Source: a virus | Direction: 5' to 3' (one strand) | Length of the DNA stretch: 39,344 nt | Virus record (IMG/VR): IMGVR_UViG_3300035189_000042 | Coordinates: 1 to 39,344 of that record | Shown: positions 21,552-29,271 of the stretch, piece by piece | Layout of the letters: the number at the start of each line of letters is the position of its first letter | Numbering within the stretch: position 1 is the first letter of the stretch | Program-made: the position numbers and the translations under genes | Notes under the pieces: model-generated | Seen by the model: only the letters and a program-made list of their open reading frames with translations | What the model was told of the DNA's origin: nothing | The model's database searches: none

Positions 21552-21750
21552 AGCCGGTCAGCTTCTGTGCCTGCCGAAGAGCATCGAAATGTCCAGGCGG
21601 TGCCGAGTCGTCGGCCTTCAGGAGCGTCGTACAAGGCGAGCAATAGACGCTGTTGCGCGCCGCGCACGCCTTGTGGGAGCAGTCGGCCGTCTGGCAATTT
21701 GGCCATGCCACCAACAGCTCAGGATAGTCGTATAGGTGCATGCACACCAT
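21541..21750 (-). CDS. Small Cys-rich ORF, convergent with tape measure
   Basis: A 69-residue minus-strand frame with a plausible zinc-finger pattern: CQTADCSHKAC then VYCSPC, preceded by HLYDYPELLVAWPN and ending in a helical DALRQAQKL. It overlaps the tape-measure 3' end by 11 bases and otherwise fills the gap to 21800. The composition is unlike a random antisense frame and resembles the other small Cys proteins of this phage. No ribosome binding site is obvious, so it is only moderately supported. Confidence 0.5.
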   Translation of the reverse strand: MVCMHLYDYPELLVAWPNCQTADCSHKACAARNSVYCSPCTTLLKADDSAPPGHFDALRQAQKLTGFTG

Positions 21751-21800
21751 CGTAATGCGGCCATTTGCCCGAATCCACGGCGCGGGGCCATAACCTTCGC

Positions 21801-22322
21801 ATGAGCACAGAAGCCGCCGCCCCCGAACTCGTACTCCCCACCACGCCCGAAGCCGTCGACAAAGTCATCGAGGAGTATGAGACCGCGCTCGCGGATCTCG
21901 AAGTACTCCAGAAGCGCGCCGCCAAGCTCAAGAAAGACCTGCTCGCCATCGTCGGCATGTGCGGCGTGATGCCGCCCACCGCGAAGTCGATGAAGCGGAT
22001 CGAGGGCCTCGTCTATAAAGCCAGCGTCACCTATGGCAGCTCCACCTCGCTCGACGAGGAAGCGATCGCGAAACTCCACGCATATCTTGTCGACAAAGAG
22101 ATGCCGGAGATCTTCGAGAAGTTCTACGCTCTCCAGGTCCCGGCCGTGTACGTTCCGCCTCCGCCGCGGCACATGCGGGTTGGTGGCGTTGCCGAGGTCT
22201 TCGAGGGGTTGAAGATCGGTGCGTTGATCAAGATCAAGATCCTCGCCCTCTACGCGCTCACGCAGCGCTCTTCGCCGAACGCTCCTTCGCTGAAGATCGA
22301 GCTGGTGAAGGCTCCGAAGTAA
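21801..22322 (+). CDS. Conserved-looking hypothetical protein
   Basis: A 173-residue protein. The first 60 residues are helical with a coiled-coil segment (VDKVIEEYETALADLEVLQK), then a beta-like block KRIEGLVYKASVTYGSSTSLD, a helix LDEEAIAKLHAYLVDKEMPE, and IKIKILALYALTQ with a PSLKIE ending. ATG 21801 is chosen over an in-frame Met at 21765 because the conserved-looking part begins there. No function or family can be named. It follows the tape-measure region on the plus strand but its style suggests an accessory rather than a structural protein. Confidence 0.7.
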   Translation: MSTEAAAPELVLPTTPEAVDKVIEEYETALADLEVLQKRAAKLKKDLLAIVGMCGVMPPTAKSMKRIEGLVYKASVTYGSSTSLDEEAIAKLHAYLVDKEMPEIFEKFYALQVPAVYVPPPPRHMRVGGVAEVFEGLKIGALIKIKILALYALTQRSSPNAPSLKIELVKAPK

Positions 22323-22327
22323 CAGGC

Positions 22328-22978
22328 TCAAGTTCTCAGCCTCCGTTGCTCATGCGCGGGGATCTCTTCGCCCCAGCTGCGATGCCGTAAAAACTCCCGC
22401 CATCCGCCGGGCCCCCGGATGATCCGCTCAGCCTCTTCGTCGCTGAGCGGCGGCAGATATTCGAGCTCGTGCGCTGCTTCCGCCACAGCCGGCGGCGCTG
22501 GCTCATACAGCCTGCAGAATTCCAGAATCCGGGCATCGTGAAGGCAGCAGCGGAACAGAAATATTATCCCCTCGACGAGTTGCGCCACCGTCTCGAAACG
22601 GATCTCGACGCACCCAGGAGACAACCTCACCCAATTGGGAAGCGATCCCATCGGCAGCGGTTCATGGTCGTCGCGCACCAGGTACCTCGGCTTCTTGCGC
22701 GAGATGTTTTCCTTTTCCTCGCGCAGCCGGGCATAGAGTGCTGGAACGTCCTCCGCCAACCTCACCTGCTCCAGAAAATCGACCAGGCTATCCCGCGTCA
22801 CCGCCTGTGCGCCCCACATGGCCACCAACGGCATCAGGTCCAGCAGATCCCCGGCGGCTCGTGGCTGCAACTCAAAGACCCGCTGAAAATCGGCGCGGCC
22901 GTAGTGCGATTGTTGCGAGTTTTCGACCATCCGGCGGATGTTGGAGAGCCGCCCGATCCAGGAGGGAGGACGCGCCAT
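22328..22978 (-). CDS. Helical protein of unknown function, possible DNA-binding regulator
   Basis: A 216-residue protein starting MARPPSWIGRLSNIRRMVEN with SHYGRADFQRVFELQPRAAG next, a helix-turn-helix-like layout. The C-terminal part has PNWVRLSPGCVEIRFE and an EYLPPLSDEEAERII motif. Proteins with this opening occur as multicopy hypotheticals in soil bacteria, to my recollection in Acidobacteriota. AGAGGTG stands before ATG 22978. It is driven by a strong divergent promoter (23052-23080), with a 22-bp palindrome in its leader, so autoregulation at that operator is attractive but unproven. It converges with 21801-22322 (5 bases apart). Confidence 0.7.
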   Translation of the reverse strand: MARPPSWIGRLSNIRRMVENSQQSHYGRADFQRVFELQPRAAGDLLDLMPLVAMWGAQAVTRDSLVDFLEQVRLAEDVPALYARLREEKENISRKKPRYLVRDDHEPLPMGSLPNWVRLSPGCVEIRFETVAQLVEGIIFLFRCCLHDARILEFCRLYEPAPPAVAEAAHELEYLPPLSDEEAERIIRGPGGWREFLRHRSWGEEIPAHEQRRLRT

Positions 22979-23014
22979 AAACACCTCTAAAGCCGTGCTT
23001 TTAGGCGAGGGGGA

Positions 23015-23036
23015 TTACCGCCAAATTTGGCGGTAA
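23015..23036. promoter_or_regulatory. Perfect 22-bp palindrome, candidate operator
   Basis: TTACCGCCAAA followed by its exact reverse complement (11 + 11 bases, no spacer). It lies in the divergent region between 22978 (minus) and 23091 (plus), just downstream of the predicted minus-strand start site. It could be a repressor operator or a recombinase site. Confidence 0.7.
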
Positions 23037-23051
23037 CTCGACTTTTACCTT

Positions 23052-23080
23052 GTTATACCTATAACCGAATCCTATGTAAA
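23052..23080 (-). promoter_or_regulatory. Strong leftward promoter of the accessory cassette
   Basis: On the minus strand: -35 TTTACA (23080-23075), exactly 17 bases, -10 TATAAC (23057-23052); each box has five of six consensus bases. The inverted repeat GTTATA-CC-TATAAC (23052-23065) overlaps the -10. Confidence 0.62.
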
Positions 23081-23090
23081 ATGACCTGCT
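23077..23090 (+). promoter_or_regulatory. Leaderless -10 element of the recombinase gene
   Basis: TAAAAT at 23077-23082 lies 8 bases before ATG 23091, with no Shine-Dalgarno, as at the repressor gene. It overlaps the -35 box of the opposite promoter, so the two promoters should compete. Confidence 0.45.
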
Positions 23091-24095
23091 ATGAGCACCC
23101 GTCGCGGCAAACCCGCGCCCTCACCGCTGACCCTCGGAAGCAACACAACCTCCCTGGTCAAATTGGTTCTGGCAGAGCTTCCGTCCCCCGAGACCCGGCG
23201 CAGCTATGCCCGGTCGATCACTGCTTTGGACACCTACGCGGAGGGTCGCCCGCTCACACTCACCCTGCTCCTGGAATGGCGCGCGGTGCTGGCAGCCAAG
23301 TTCTGCAGCGGCGGCGTGAACGTGCGAATTGCAGCCATAAAGAAGCTGATCCGCACGGCGCGGCGTACCGGCCTGATCGATGCCGAGACAGCCTCGGAAT
23401 TGCTCGAACTCAAGGGCATGCCCTATCGCGGCACACCGACAGGGAACTGGCTCAGCCTGGAGCAGGCCCGTGCACTGCTCGCCGCCCCCAACCGCAAGAC
23501 GCTTCGCGGCCGGCGCAACTATTGCATCCTGGCGATTATGATCGGCTGCGGCTTGCGTCGCTCTGAAGTTGCAAGCCTGACCATGAAGCATATCCAGGAG
23601 CGCGAAGGTCGGCCCGTCATCCTCAACCTCGTGAGTAAGGCTGGAAGAGTTCGCACCGTGCCTATCCCAGACTTTGTGAAGGTGGCGATCGATGAGTGGA
23701 TTGCCGTCGCGAAGATCAATTCCGGCCTCCTTATCCGGAGGACTACGCTGGCGCCCGAAGGTCTCAGCACCTACGCCCTTTGGCATATCGTTCACCAGAC
23801 CGCAGCGAAGATCGGGATCGAAAACCTTGGACCCCACGATCTCCGGCGTACCTGCGCCGGACTCTGCTTCAAAAACGGCGGTGAGATCCAGCAGATCCAG
23901 TTCATGCTCGGCCACGCCAGCATCGTCACCACCCAGAGATACCTGGGATCGATCCAAGGCTTATACGTTGCCGTGAACGACTTTCTGGGGCTCGATATTC
24001 CGGAGTTGCAACGGACGCCGGAGGAGCGCCGCGCCATAGAAGAGCTTAAGGCCCTGATAGCCTCACGCGCGGAAAAGCCGCCTTCGAATTTGTAA
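23091..24095 (+). CDS. Second tyrosine recombinase (XerC/D-like)
   Basis: A 334-residue recombinase with a phage_int_SAM-like N-terminal domain (SLVKLVLAELPSPETRRSYA and VNVRIAAIKKLIRTARRTGL) and a complete catalytic set: R156 in GCGLRRSEV, K183 in SKAGR, H249-R252 in HDLRRT, H275 in MLGHASIVTT and Y284 in QRYLG. It is unrelated in detail to the junction integrase and nearer to Xer/insertion-element recombinases. It might resolve genome dimers, act on the nearby palindrome, or belong to a mobile cassette. It sits exactly where gene orientation changes from rightward tail genes to leftward tail genes. The C-terminal 45 residues extend beyond the catalytic core. Confidence 0.9.
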   Translation: MSTRRGKPAPSPLTLGSNTTSLVKLVLAELPSPETRRSYARSITALDTYAEGRPLTLTLLLEWRAVLAAKFCSGGVNVRIAAIKKLIRTARRTGLIDAETASELLELKGMPYRGTPTGNWLSLEQARALLAAPNRKTLRGRRNYCILAIMIGCGLRRSEVASLTMKHIQEREGRPVILNLVSKAGRVRTVPIPDFVKVAIDEWIAVAKINSGLLIRRTTLAPEGLSTYALWHIVHQTAAKIGIENLGPHDLRRTCAGLCFKNGGEIQQIQFMLGHASIVTTQRYLGSIQGLYVAVNDFLGLDIPELQRTPEERRAIEELKALIASRAEKPPSNL

Positions 24096-24140
24096 CTATC
24101 AAGGTTACATAAGATGCGTTATCAGACTTTAGACTTGCGC

Positions 24141-24174
24141 CAAAAAGAAGGCCGCCTCTCGGTAGGAGGCGGCC
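24141..24174 (-). terminator. Intrinsic terminator of the leftward late operon
   Basis: A perfect 9-base stem GGCCGCCTC (24150-24158) with GAGGCGGCC (24166-24174). On the minus strand it is followed by TTCTTTTT, so it ends the transcript coming from the lysis and tail-tip genes. The rest of 24096-24225 holds only a short stem (CATGCT/AGCATG, 24189-24205) and no gene. Confidence 0.8.
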
Positions 24175-24225
24175 CAGATTCCGAACAAGCATGCTCTCGT
24201 AGCATGGTGCAGAGAGTGTAGCCGA

Positions 24226-24696
24226 TCAGGCGAAGGCGACCTTGATCGAGGAGAGGACCTGCGGCGGCGGCGGCGTGACCGGGATCGCTACCGTGACAGT
24301 CTCGGTGTCGGTGAGGGAGAGACCTTCGGCTATGGTCAGGGACCCGGTAATGTTGGCCACGCCGTTCGCGACGGCAGTCACTTTACCGGTGGAGGGGTCG
24401 AGGGTTGCGATCGCGCCGGCGGTGTCGTCGGACGAGAGTGTGGGGACGGGCATCGGGCCGAGGAAGGGCTGGCCGAACTGGTCGAAGCCGACGATGGATG
24501 CGGTTGCTGTCGCGCCGACAGCGACGAGGGTGATGGGGCCGATTTTCATAATTGGTCCTTTCGAGAACCGTACTTTGATGGTGGTGAGTCTGGGGGGGTG
24601 GTGGCGAAGCTCGCGTCGAACCCAGCGCAACTCGCCTTCGAGCTCACCTTCGAGTATTTCTTCGAGGACTTCGAGGAAGGGTTCTTCGCGGGGCAT
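24226..24696 (-). CDS. Ig-like (BIG2-type) small protein
   Basis: A 156-residue frame. Residues 1-49 are helical and charged (PREEPFLEVLEEILEGELEG, then WVRRELRHHPPRLTTIKV). Residues 50-156 are a bacterial Ig-like domain: TATASIVGFDQFGQPFLGPM, TLDPSTGKVTAVANGVANIT and ETVTVAIPVTP. An internal ATG at 24549 (MKIGPITLV) has AAGGA 6-7 bases upstream, so the Ig domain may also be made alone (107 residues). Such domains decorate virions or aid adhesion to surface sugars. It is the last gene of the leftward operon, next to the terminator. Confidence 0.65.
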   Translation of the reverse strand: MPREEPFLEVLEEILEGELEGELRWVRRELRHHPPRLTTIKVRFSKGPIMKIGPITLVAVGATATASIVGFDQFGQPFLGPMPVPTLSSDDTAGAIATLDPSTGKVTAVANGVANITGSLTIAEGLSLTDTETVTVAIPVTPPPPQVLSSIKVAFA

Positions 24697-24722
24697 GGGC
24701 GTCTCTGCCTTCAGAGTACGCC

Positions 24723-24953
24723 TTACAGCTTGGACTTGAGGATCGCTGCGTCCGTCTCGACAGCGGTGACGAATTCCCTGCCCTTGGCTTCCGAGGTCTT
24801 CAGCGCGGCGGCGGTGTAAGCCTCGACCTTGGCTGCGTCGTTCTCGGCGTCGACGACGTAGGGAGCGACCTGGGCCTGGAAGTGACGATGGACGAAATAT
24901 CCGGCGAGGACGATCAGGATGGCGATAGCGACAACGATCAAGAATGCGTGCAT
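24723..24953 (-). CDS. Small membrane-anchored protein of the lysis block
   Basis: A 76-residue protein with an N-terminal membrane span (FLIVVAIAILIVLAGYFVH) and a helical, Ala/Glu-rich remainder (VEAYTAAALKTSEAKGREFV) that would lie in the periplasm. AGGAG stands 5 bases before the ATG, and the start overlaps the end of the preceding holin-like gene. Shape and position fit a small spanin-like or holin-accessory protein; not certain. Confidence 0.65.
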   Translation of the reverse strand: MHAFLIVVAIAILIVLAGYFVHRHFQAQVAPYVVDAENDAAKVEAYTAAALKTSEAKGREFVTAVETDAAILKSKL

Positions 24954-25201
24954 GGGGGCTCCTGTGCTGCGGGTTGAGTTGCGTCTTTGTCGACGAAGGC
25001 GGCGGCGGCCTTGCCGACGGCATAGGGTGCGACCATGAAAGCGCCCATGCCGGCGAGAGCGCCGCCGTCCGGAAGAGCGTGGGTGCCGATGACCACCTTC
25101 AGGACCGAGAAGATTCCGGTCGCGATGGTGCAGGCGGTGGCGTAGCGCGAGAAGCTGGCGGCCGAGTCGGAGCTGAAGATCGATTTGATGTACGAGAGCA
25201 T
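24938..25201 (-). CDS. Probable holin
   Basis: An 87-residue protein, MLSYIKSIFSSDSAAS, with two hydrophobic helices (YATACTIATGIFSVLKVVIG and ALAGMGAFMVAPYAVGKAAA) and a short polar C-terminus. Size, topology and location beside the endolysin fit a class II-type holin, which would permeabilise the inner membrane to time lysis. ATG 25201 has AGAGGGAA just upstream. A competing holin candidate is the protein at 26381-26710. Confidence 0.6.
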   Translation of the reverse strand: MLSYIKSIFSSDSAASFSRYATACTIATGIFSVLKVVIGTHALPDGGALAGMGAFMVAPYAVGKAAAAFVDKDATQPAAQEPPCTHS

Positions 25202-25212
25202 CGCTTCCCTCT

Positions 25213-25911
25213 TTAGAAAAGTGAGCAGGCCCCGACAGCGGCCGCGCCGCCGATCGCGCTCCCCACGGTCGGAGACTGTTTGTCGGCTAAGTGACCGATG
25301 AGCGCTCCGCCGGCCGCGCACCCTGCAAACTTCGCGACCGTCAGGAAGCGGTGCCATTTCGTTCCGCCCTTGGCCGCGACTTCCCAGGCTGCGGACTCCT
25401 TGAGCGCGGCGGCGAGCTGCGCGGCCTGGTCGAGTTTGTCGGCCTGGCAGGCGGTGAGTGTGTGGGTGGCGGCGTCGCAGGTCAGTTCCAGGCTGGCCAC
25501 CGATTCCGCCTGGGCTGGCGTCAACACCATGTACGTCGGCGAATCCGGAAGTTTTGCCTGCTCGGCGGCCGAAAGGTCGGTTTTTTGGATGATTGCCGGG
25601 GCCTGGGCGGGCGCTGGCGCCCCTGCTGGCGATTCCAGCGTGGGTAAGTACCTCGAAATCGTCTGTGCGGCCTGCTGCGGCGTGCGGATCGCGGCGGCCT
25701 GGTCGGTGAGCGATTTTGCATAGACCTGGGCGGCGGCGTCGCGGGAGACTATCGCAGCGGCGTCATGGGCGATGATCTGGGTCTGCGCCGCGGCCGTCGC
25801 CTCGGCCTGATTGCGCGCGTCGCGTTCGAGTATCCAGCCGCGCGCAAAGCATCCCAGCACCAGGAGTACGAAGATGAATCCGGCGATTTCGATCTTGCGC
25901 TGTGTCGTCAT
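25213..25911 (-). CDS. Rz-like inner-membrane spanin candidate
   Basis: A 232-residue protein with an N-terminal span (IEIAGFIFVLLVLGCFARGW), a periplasmic helical Ala/Gln-rich segment (ARNQAEATAAAQTQIIAHDA), and a TYMVLTPAQAESVASLE part. A pair of Cys (ELTCDAATHTLTACQAD) precedes a glycine-zipper-like hydrophobic end (AGCAAGGALIGHLA ... GSAIGGAAAVGACSLF). The family role would be fusing inner and outer membranes at the end of lysis. The start overlaps the endolysin stop (ATGA), the Rz position. The extra C-terminal hydrophobic part is unusual for Rz. Confidence 0.6.
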   Translation of the reverse strand: MTTQRKIEIAGFIFVLLVLGCFARGWILERDARNQAEATAAAQTQIIAHDAAAIVSRDAAAQVYAKSLTDQAAAIRTPQQAAQTISRYLPTLESPAGAPAPAQAPAIIQKTDLSAAEQAKLPDSPTYMVLTPAQAESVASLELTCDAATHTLTACQADKLDQAAQLAAALKESAAWEVAAKGGTKWHRFLTVAKFAGCAAGGALIGHLADKQSPTVGSAIGGAAAVGACSLF

Positions 25912-26381
25912 GCTGCTCCTGCCGTGGAGTACTGGGCCCACACTGCGTCGAGTCCACCTGCTGCAAACGCTGCCCGATCGGCGTCGGTGGGAGTGACTGG
26001 CACGCCGGCCAGCTGGAAGTGCGGCGGATCGACGATCGAATGCCAGTCGCCGCCCCAGACCAGACCCTGATCCTTGAGCGCCGTCACCATCGCCTGGAAC
26101 TCGGCCGAGTGCGGGGCCCAGTTGAGATCTCCGGAGCTGCCGTTCAGGAACGGGTAGCAGTCGACCGCCATCCCGAAGTTGTGGTTGCTCCAGCCGCCGC
26201 AGGCCTTGGTCACATGCGGGACCTGGCGGAAGAGCGCGTCCTGCTCGGCATACGTCCGCAGCCCCTGCGCGACGCGGAAGTATCTTCCCTGCCCTTGCAG
26301 CACATCGGCGGCGAGGTTGACGCGGCGAGCGAGATCCGGGTGCACCAGGGCGAGGCGGATGTTTGAAACGGGATCTGTCAT
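25908..26381 (-). CDS. Endolysin, M15-family D-Ala peptidase
   Basis: A 157-residue cytoplasmic enzyme that would cut peptide cross-links of murein (VanY/L-alanyl-D-glutamate type, peptidase M15). Zinc ligands H67 and D74 lie in SNHNFGMAVDCYP, catalytic D118 and zinc ligand H121 in WHSIVDPPHFQL; the preceding RVAQGLRTYAEQDALF holds the family R and E-Q. There is no signal peptide, so it needs a holin. AGGGAAGTG precedes ATG 26381, and the start coincides with the stop of the gene upstream (TGATG). Confidence 0.92.
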   Translation of the reverse strand: MTDPVSNIRLALVHPDLARRVNLAADVLQGQGRYFRVAQGLRTYAEQDALFRQVPHVTKACGGWSNHNFGMAVDCYPFLNGSSGDLNWAPHSAEFQAMVTALKDQGLVWGGDWHSIVDPPHFQLAGVPVTPTDADRAAFAAGGLDAVWAQYSTAGAA

Positions 26382-26710
26382 CACTTCCCTTTCTGGTTGG
26401 CAGCGACCAGATATCCCAGGATGCGGTCCTGGCTCTCGCGGATGGCGGTGAGCTGCAATTCGAGGTTTTGCTGATCGATGTTGTAACGGTTGATGTCGAC
26501 GAAGTCCTTGTGCATCAGGTCGATCGCGACCCGGTTGGCTGTGACCTGTTCGCGCAGACCCGGCACGGTTTGCTCGACGACGGTGACGCGGTTGGATACG
26601 GCGTAGTGGCTGGCGACGATCAGGATGGCCAGCGGGATCACTGTCTTGGGGTTCACCCAGGCGAGGATCGCGTTCAGCGTTCCGGGATCGTCTGGTTTGC
26701 GCATGGTCAT
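26381..26710 (-). CDS. Small membrane protein with coiled coil, alternative holin
   Basis: A 109-residue protein with a membrane helix near the N-terminus (TVIPLAILIVASHYAVSN) followed by a periplasmic or cytoplasmic coiled coil (VVEQTVPGLREQVTANRVAI, then NLELQLTAIRESQDRILGYL). This is the reverse of XhlA-type proteins but fits several phage lysis accessories. It is the first gene of the lysis block, preceded by the promoter-like element at 26754-26779 and by AGGAAAG. A start at 26704 (MRKPDD) is equally possible. Confidence 0.68.
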   Translation of the reverse strand: MTMRKPDDPGTLNAILAWVNPKTVIPLAILIVASHYAVSNRVTVVEQTVPGLREQVTANRVAIDLMHKDFVDINRYNIDQQNLELQLTAIRESQDRILGYLVAANQKGK

Positions 26711-26753
26711 GGTTGTGCTTTCCTCGCGGCACTCCTGAGATACAGCCCGACCG

Positions 26754-26779
26754 TCTAAACGGTCAAAAGTCCGGTTAGA
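26754..26779 (-). promoter_or_regulatory. Inverted-repeat promoter element of the lysis block
   Basis: Plus-strand arms TCTAAACGG (26754-26762) and CCGGTTAGA (26771-26779) match 8 of 9 around the centre TCAAAAGT. On the minus strand it provides -35 TTGACC, with a weak -10 (TGTATC) 16 bases on, before the gene starting at 26710. CGGTCAAAAGTCCG is identical to 31459-31472. Confidence 0.5.
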
Positions 26780-29258
26780 TCCACTGCTGCAGAAACTGCG
26801 CGATCGCGGGGCCGTCGACGTTGGCGAAGTTCCAGTCGCTGGGGTGGGTGCCCATGCCGCTGAGCGTCGTCCCCGACGTGTTGAAGGTTGCCGTCGGCGA
26901 GCTGGAGTCGCGGGTATAGCTGGAGTTGGTGATGATGTTGTTGCCGCCGCGCTTGAGCAGGCTGAGGTAGGGCAGTGAGTAGTAATCTGCGATGGCCTGC
27001 TCGGCCGCGTCGACGGCTTGAATCTGCGCCATCGTTCCCTGTCCGTTGAGCGCGGGGCCGACCATGACCAGTCGCACCTCGGGCGCCGCCGTCAACAGCT
27101 CCTCGATGACCCAGCGCATATTTCCATAGAGCGAGCCGGAGCTGATGGAATCGCCGAGCGTGCCAACTGTGACTCCCATGTCGTTGGTGCCGAGCCGCAG
27201 GATCAGTGCCCCGCCGGCGAGTGCAGCCAGCGATGCCGACAAAGACTGGCCCGACGTGATTCCAGTGTTGAGGTAGGTTGTCGCGTTGCCGCCGACGCCG
27301 GGATAGGTGTACGAGGTGCTGTAGTTTCCGGGCGCGCTGCCAACCGCCGGAGTACTCCAGTCCTCGAGCGCCGTCGAGAAGGCCCGACCGGGCCTCGCGC
27401 TCTGCCAGGCGAGATGCATTCCCAGCCGTGCGATGACGACGTTCTGCCACTTGTTCGAGAAGATCGACGAGATGCTGTCGCCCAGCACTCCCACGGGCCG
27501 CCCCAGGCCAGGCGAGACTGTCGCCTCGGTAATAACCTGCGCACGCGGCATGAATGGCACATAGCTGCTCGGAGCGACGTTCCCCTGCGTGAACATCTGC
27601 GTCTGGTTGCCCAGATTCGAGAGCTCATCGCTGAACCGGAAGAATCCGCTTTGCGTCGGAGTGAAGTTCTGCGGCGTGCCATAGCCGACTGGGAAGGTCT
27701 GCAGCAGGTTGCCGCTGACATCGTAATTAGCGGCGCAGTAGACACCGCCAGCCGCGCCGAAGATCTCGCGCAGGTTGTAAGTGCGGCCGGCGATGACCGG
27801 CATCGGGCCGGAGACATAGTACCCTGCGACGGCGGGAAACGAGCCATCCGAGGTCAGGATCAGGTGACCCGACATGATCTGCGTCTCGTCGAACATGTTC
27901 GAGCCCGCCGGCAGATGCGCCTCGACGATCCGTTCCGCGATCGCAAACTGGCTGGCAACCGCTGCAGCGATCGCCGTCGTCATCTCGGTCGGAGTCACTT
28001 CGTGATAGTCGACGAAGGTCGACGGAGCAGTCGCGCCAAAGTACACCATCGGTGTCGTGTAGACCGAGTGATCATAGGGCACCTGCACGAAGCCTTCATC
28101 CGATAGGCAGCTCCAGGTGCCATTTGCGGCGACGGTTCCGGTCGTATCTCGCAGCCAGGTCATATTGGCGTCGAAGTGCGCGACGACGGAGCTGCCCCCC
28201 AGAAGTGCCACCGACGTCCCCATCACGCCGCCGGCATTGGCGGGGATCGGCGCGCTCATCCCATAGCTGGCTCCAGACGAAGCCAGTGTGTGCCCATCGT
28301 AACCACCCTGCGGAGTGTTCCCCGCAGAAAGATACCCGTTCAGCGTCGTCGCCTTGTTGTAAATATTGCGCCCGTTATAAAGCGCGGCCAGCATCCCAGA
28401 GAGGCCGTCGAGCGTCACCATGCCGGTGGTGCTGCCCGCGGGACCGGCGGGGAGGCCGAGGTTGAGAATAGCTGCCGTCGAGCTGCCGACGTTGACGACC
28501 GTGGGCGTGGCTCCGGTGGCGAGGCCGGTGACGGTGCCGATCGCAAGAGTGACGGCGGGGACAGGAATTCCAAACTGTAGATCCGCCGCGCTGGACGTGC
28601 CGAGGTTGACGACAGTCGGCGTGGATCCAGCGGCGAGCGAGGTCACGCCGGCGACGGCAATGGATGCGGATGGCCCGGCCTGGATGATAGCCTGCGGCGC
28701 GACGAGGATGGGCTGGTAGGTATCGAGGTTGAGCGACGCGGCCTGCGGCTGAACTCCCTTCCAGGCGAAGAGCGGCGTGCCGTTGGGCGAGAAGAATGTG
28801 AAGCGGTAGCTCGTCCACGGGTTGGTGGTGATCGAGCTGTCGGGGACCACGGCGTAGGCCTGGAGAACGCCAACCGCGAAGCTGAAGATGGCCGCGGCGG
28901 CGATCGGGCCGCCCGCTCCGCCGGCAACAGCCGCGACGGGCAGATCGTTGCCGTCGGTGGGCAGAACCTGCAGCGTGCCGGTCAGGAGATTGCCGCCCGC
29001 ATCCTGGATGCGGTTGGCGAGCAGCGCGGTGAAGCCGGGGAGGGCCACGGTGAGTGTAACGCCGGATGCCGTTGCGGTGGCCGCGTGGGCCGAATCGAGC
29101 GTGAGTCCGCCCGTGACGATGGCGGCGATGGACGCGCCCGCGGGGATGCCCGCGCCGCTGATCGCCAGGCCCGGCGCAAGCGGCGCGATCGCGGTGATGC
29201 CGGTGACGTTGACGCTGGCGGCGGTGGTGCTGCCGAGGAAGATGAGATTGACGGACAT
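26775..29258 (-). CDS. Tail fibre/spike with C-terminal SGNH hydrolase
   Basis: An 827-residue receptor-binding protein. Residues 10-75 are the Ig-like module shared with the tube protein; residues 75-185 are an attachment domain shared with the next fibre (PGFTALLANRIQDAGGNLLT ... NLDTYQP). Residues 200-275 contain two repeats of GTxTGLATGATPTVVNVGSS type. The C-terminal 240 residues are an SGNH/GDSL hydrolase: S595 in GVLGDSIS, N692 in RLGTNDMG and H805 in GTHPSDWN. Such domains deacetylate or de-esterify surface polysaccharide, so this is likely the host-specificity depolymerase. GAGGAA precedes the start. Confidence 0.85.
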   Translation of the reverse strand: MSVNLIFLGSTTAASVNVTGITAIAPLAPGLAISGAGIPAGASIAAIVTGGLTLDSAHAATATASGVTLTVALPGFTALLANRIQDAGGNLLTGTLQVLPTDGNDLPVAAVAGGAGGPIAAAAIFSFAVGVLQAYAVVPDSSITTNPWTSYRFTFFSPNGTPLFAWKGVQPQAASLNLDTYQPILVAPQAIIQAGPSASIAVAGVTSLAAGSTPTVVNLGTSSAADLQFGIPVPAVTLAIGTVTGLATGATPTVVNVGSSTAAILNLGLPAGPAGSTTGMVTLDGLSGMLAALYNGRNIYNKATTLNGYLSAGNTPQGGYDGHTLASSGASYGMSAPIPANAGGVMGTSVALLGGSSVVAHFDANMTWLRDTTGTVAANGTWSCLSDEGFVQVPYDHSVYTTPMVYFGATAPSTFVDYHEVTPTEMTTAIAAAVASQFAIAERIVEAHLPAGSNMFDETQIMSGHLILTSDGSFPAVAGYYVSGPMPVIAGRTYNLREIFGAAGGVYCAANYDVSGNLLQTFPVGYGTPQNFTPTQSGFFRFSDELSNLGNQTQMFTQGNVAPSSYVPFMPRAQVITEATVSPGLGRPVGVLGDSISSIFSNKWQNVVIARLGMHLAWQSARPGRAFSTALEDWSTPAVGSAPGNYSTSYTYPGVGGNATTYLNTGITSGQSLSASLAALAGGALILRLGTNDMGVTVGTLGDSISSGSLYGNMRWVIEELLTAAPEVRLVMVGPALNGQGTMAQIQAVDAAEQAIADYYSLPYLSLLKRGGNNIITNSSYTRDSSSPTATFNTSGTTLSGMGTHPSDWNFANVDGPAIAQFLQQWI

Positions 29259-29271
29259 GCGGGGCTTCCTC

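Noticed and set aside
24189-24205. CATGCT/AGCATG stem as an attachment core
   Set aside because: Short, next to the terminator and far from the junction integrase; nothing links it to either recombinase.
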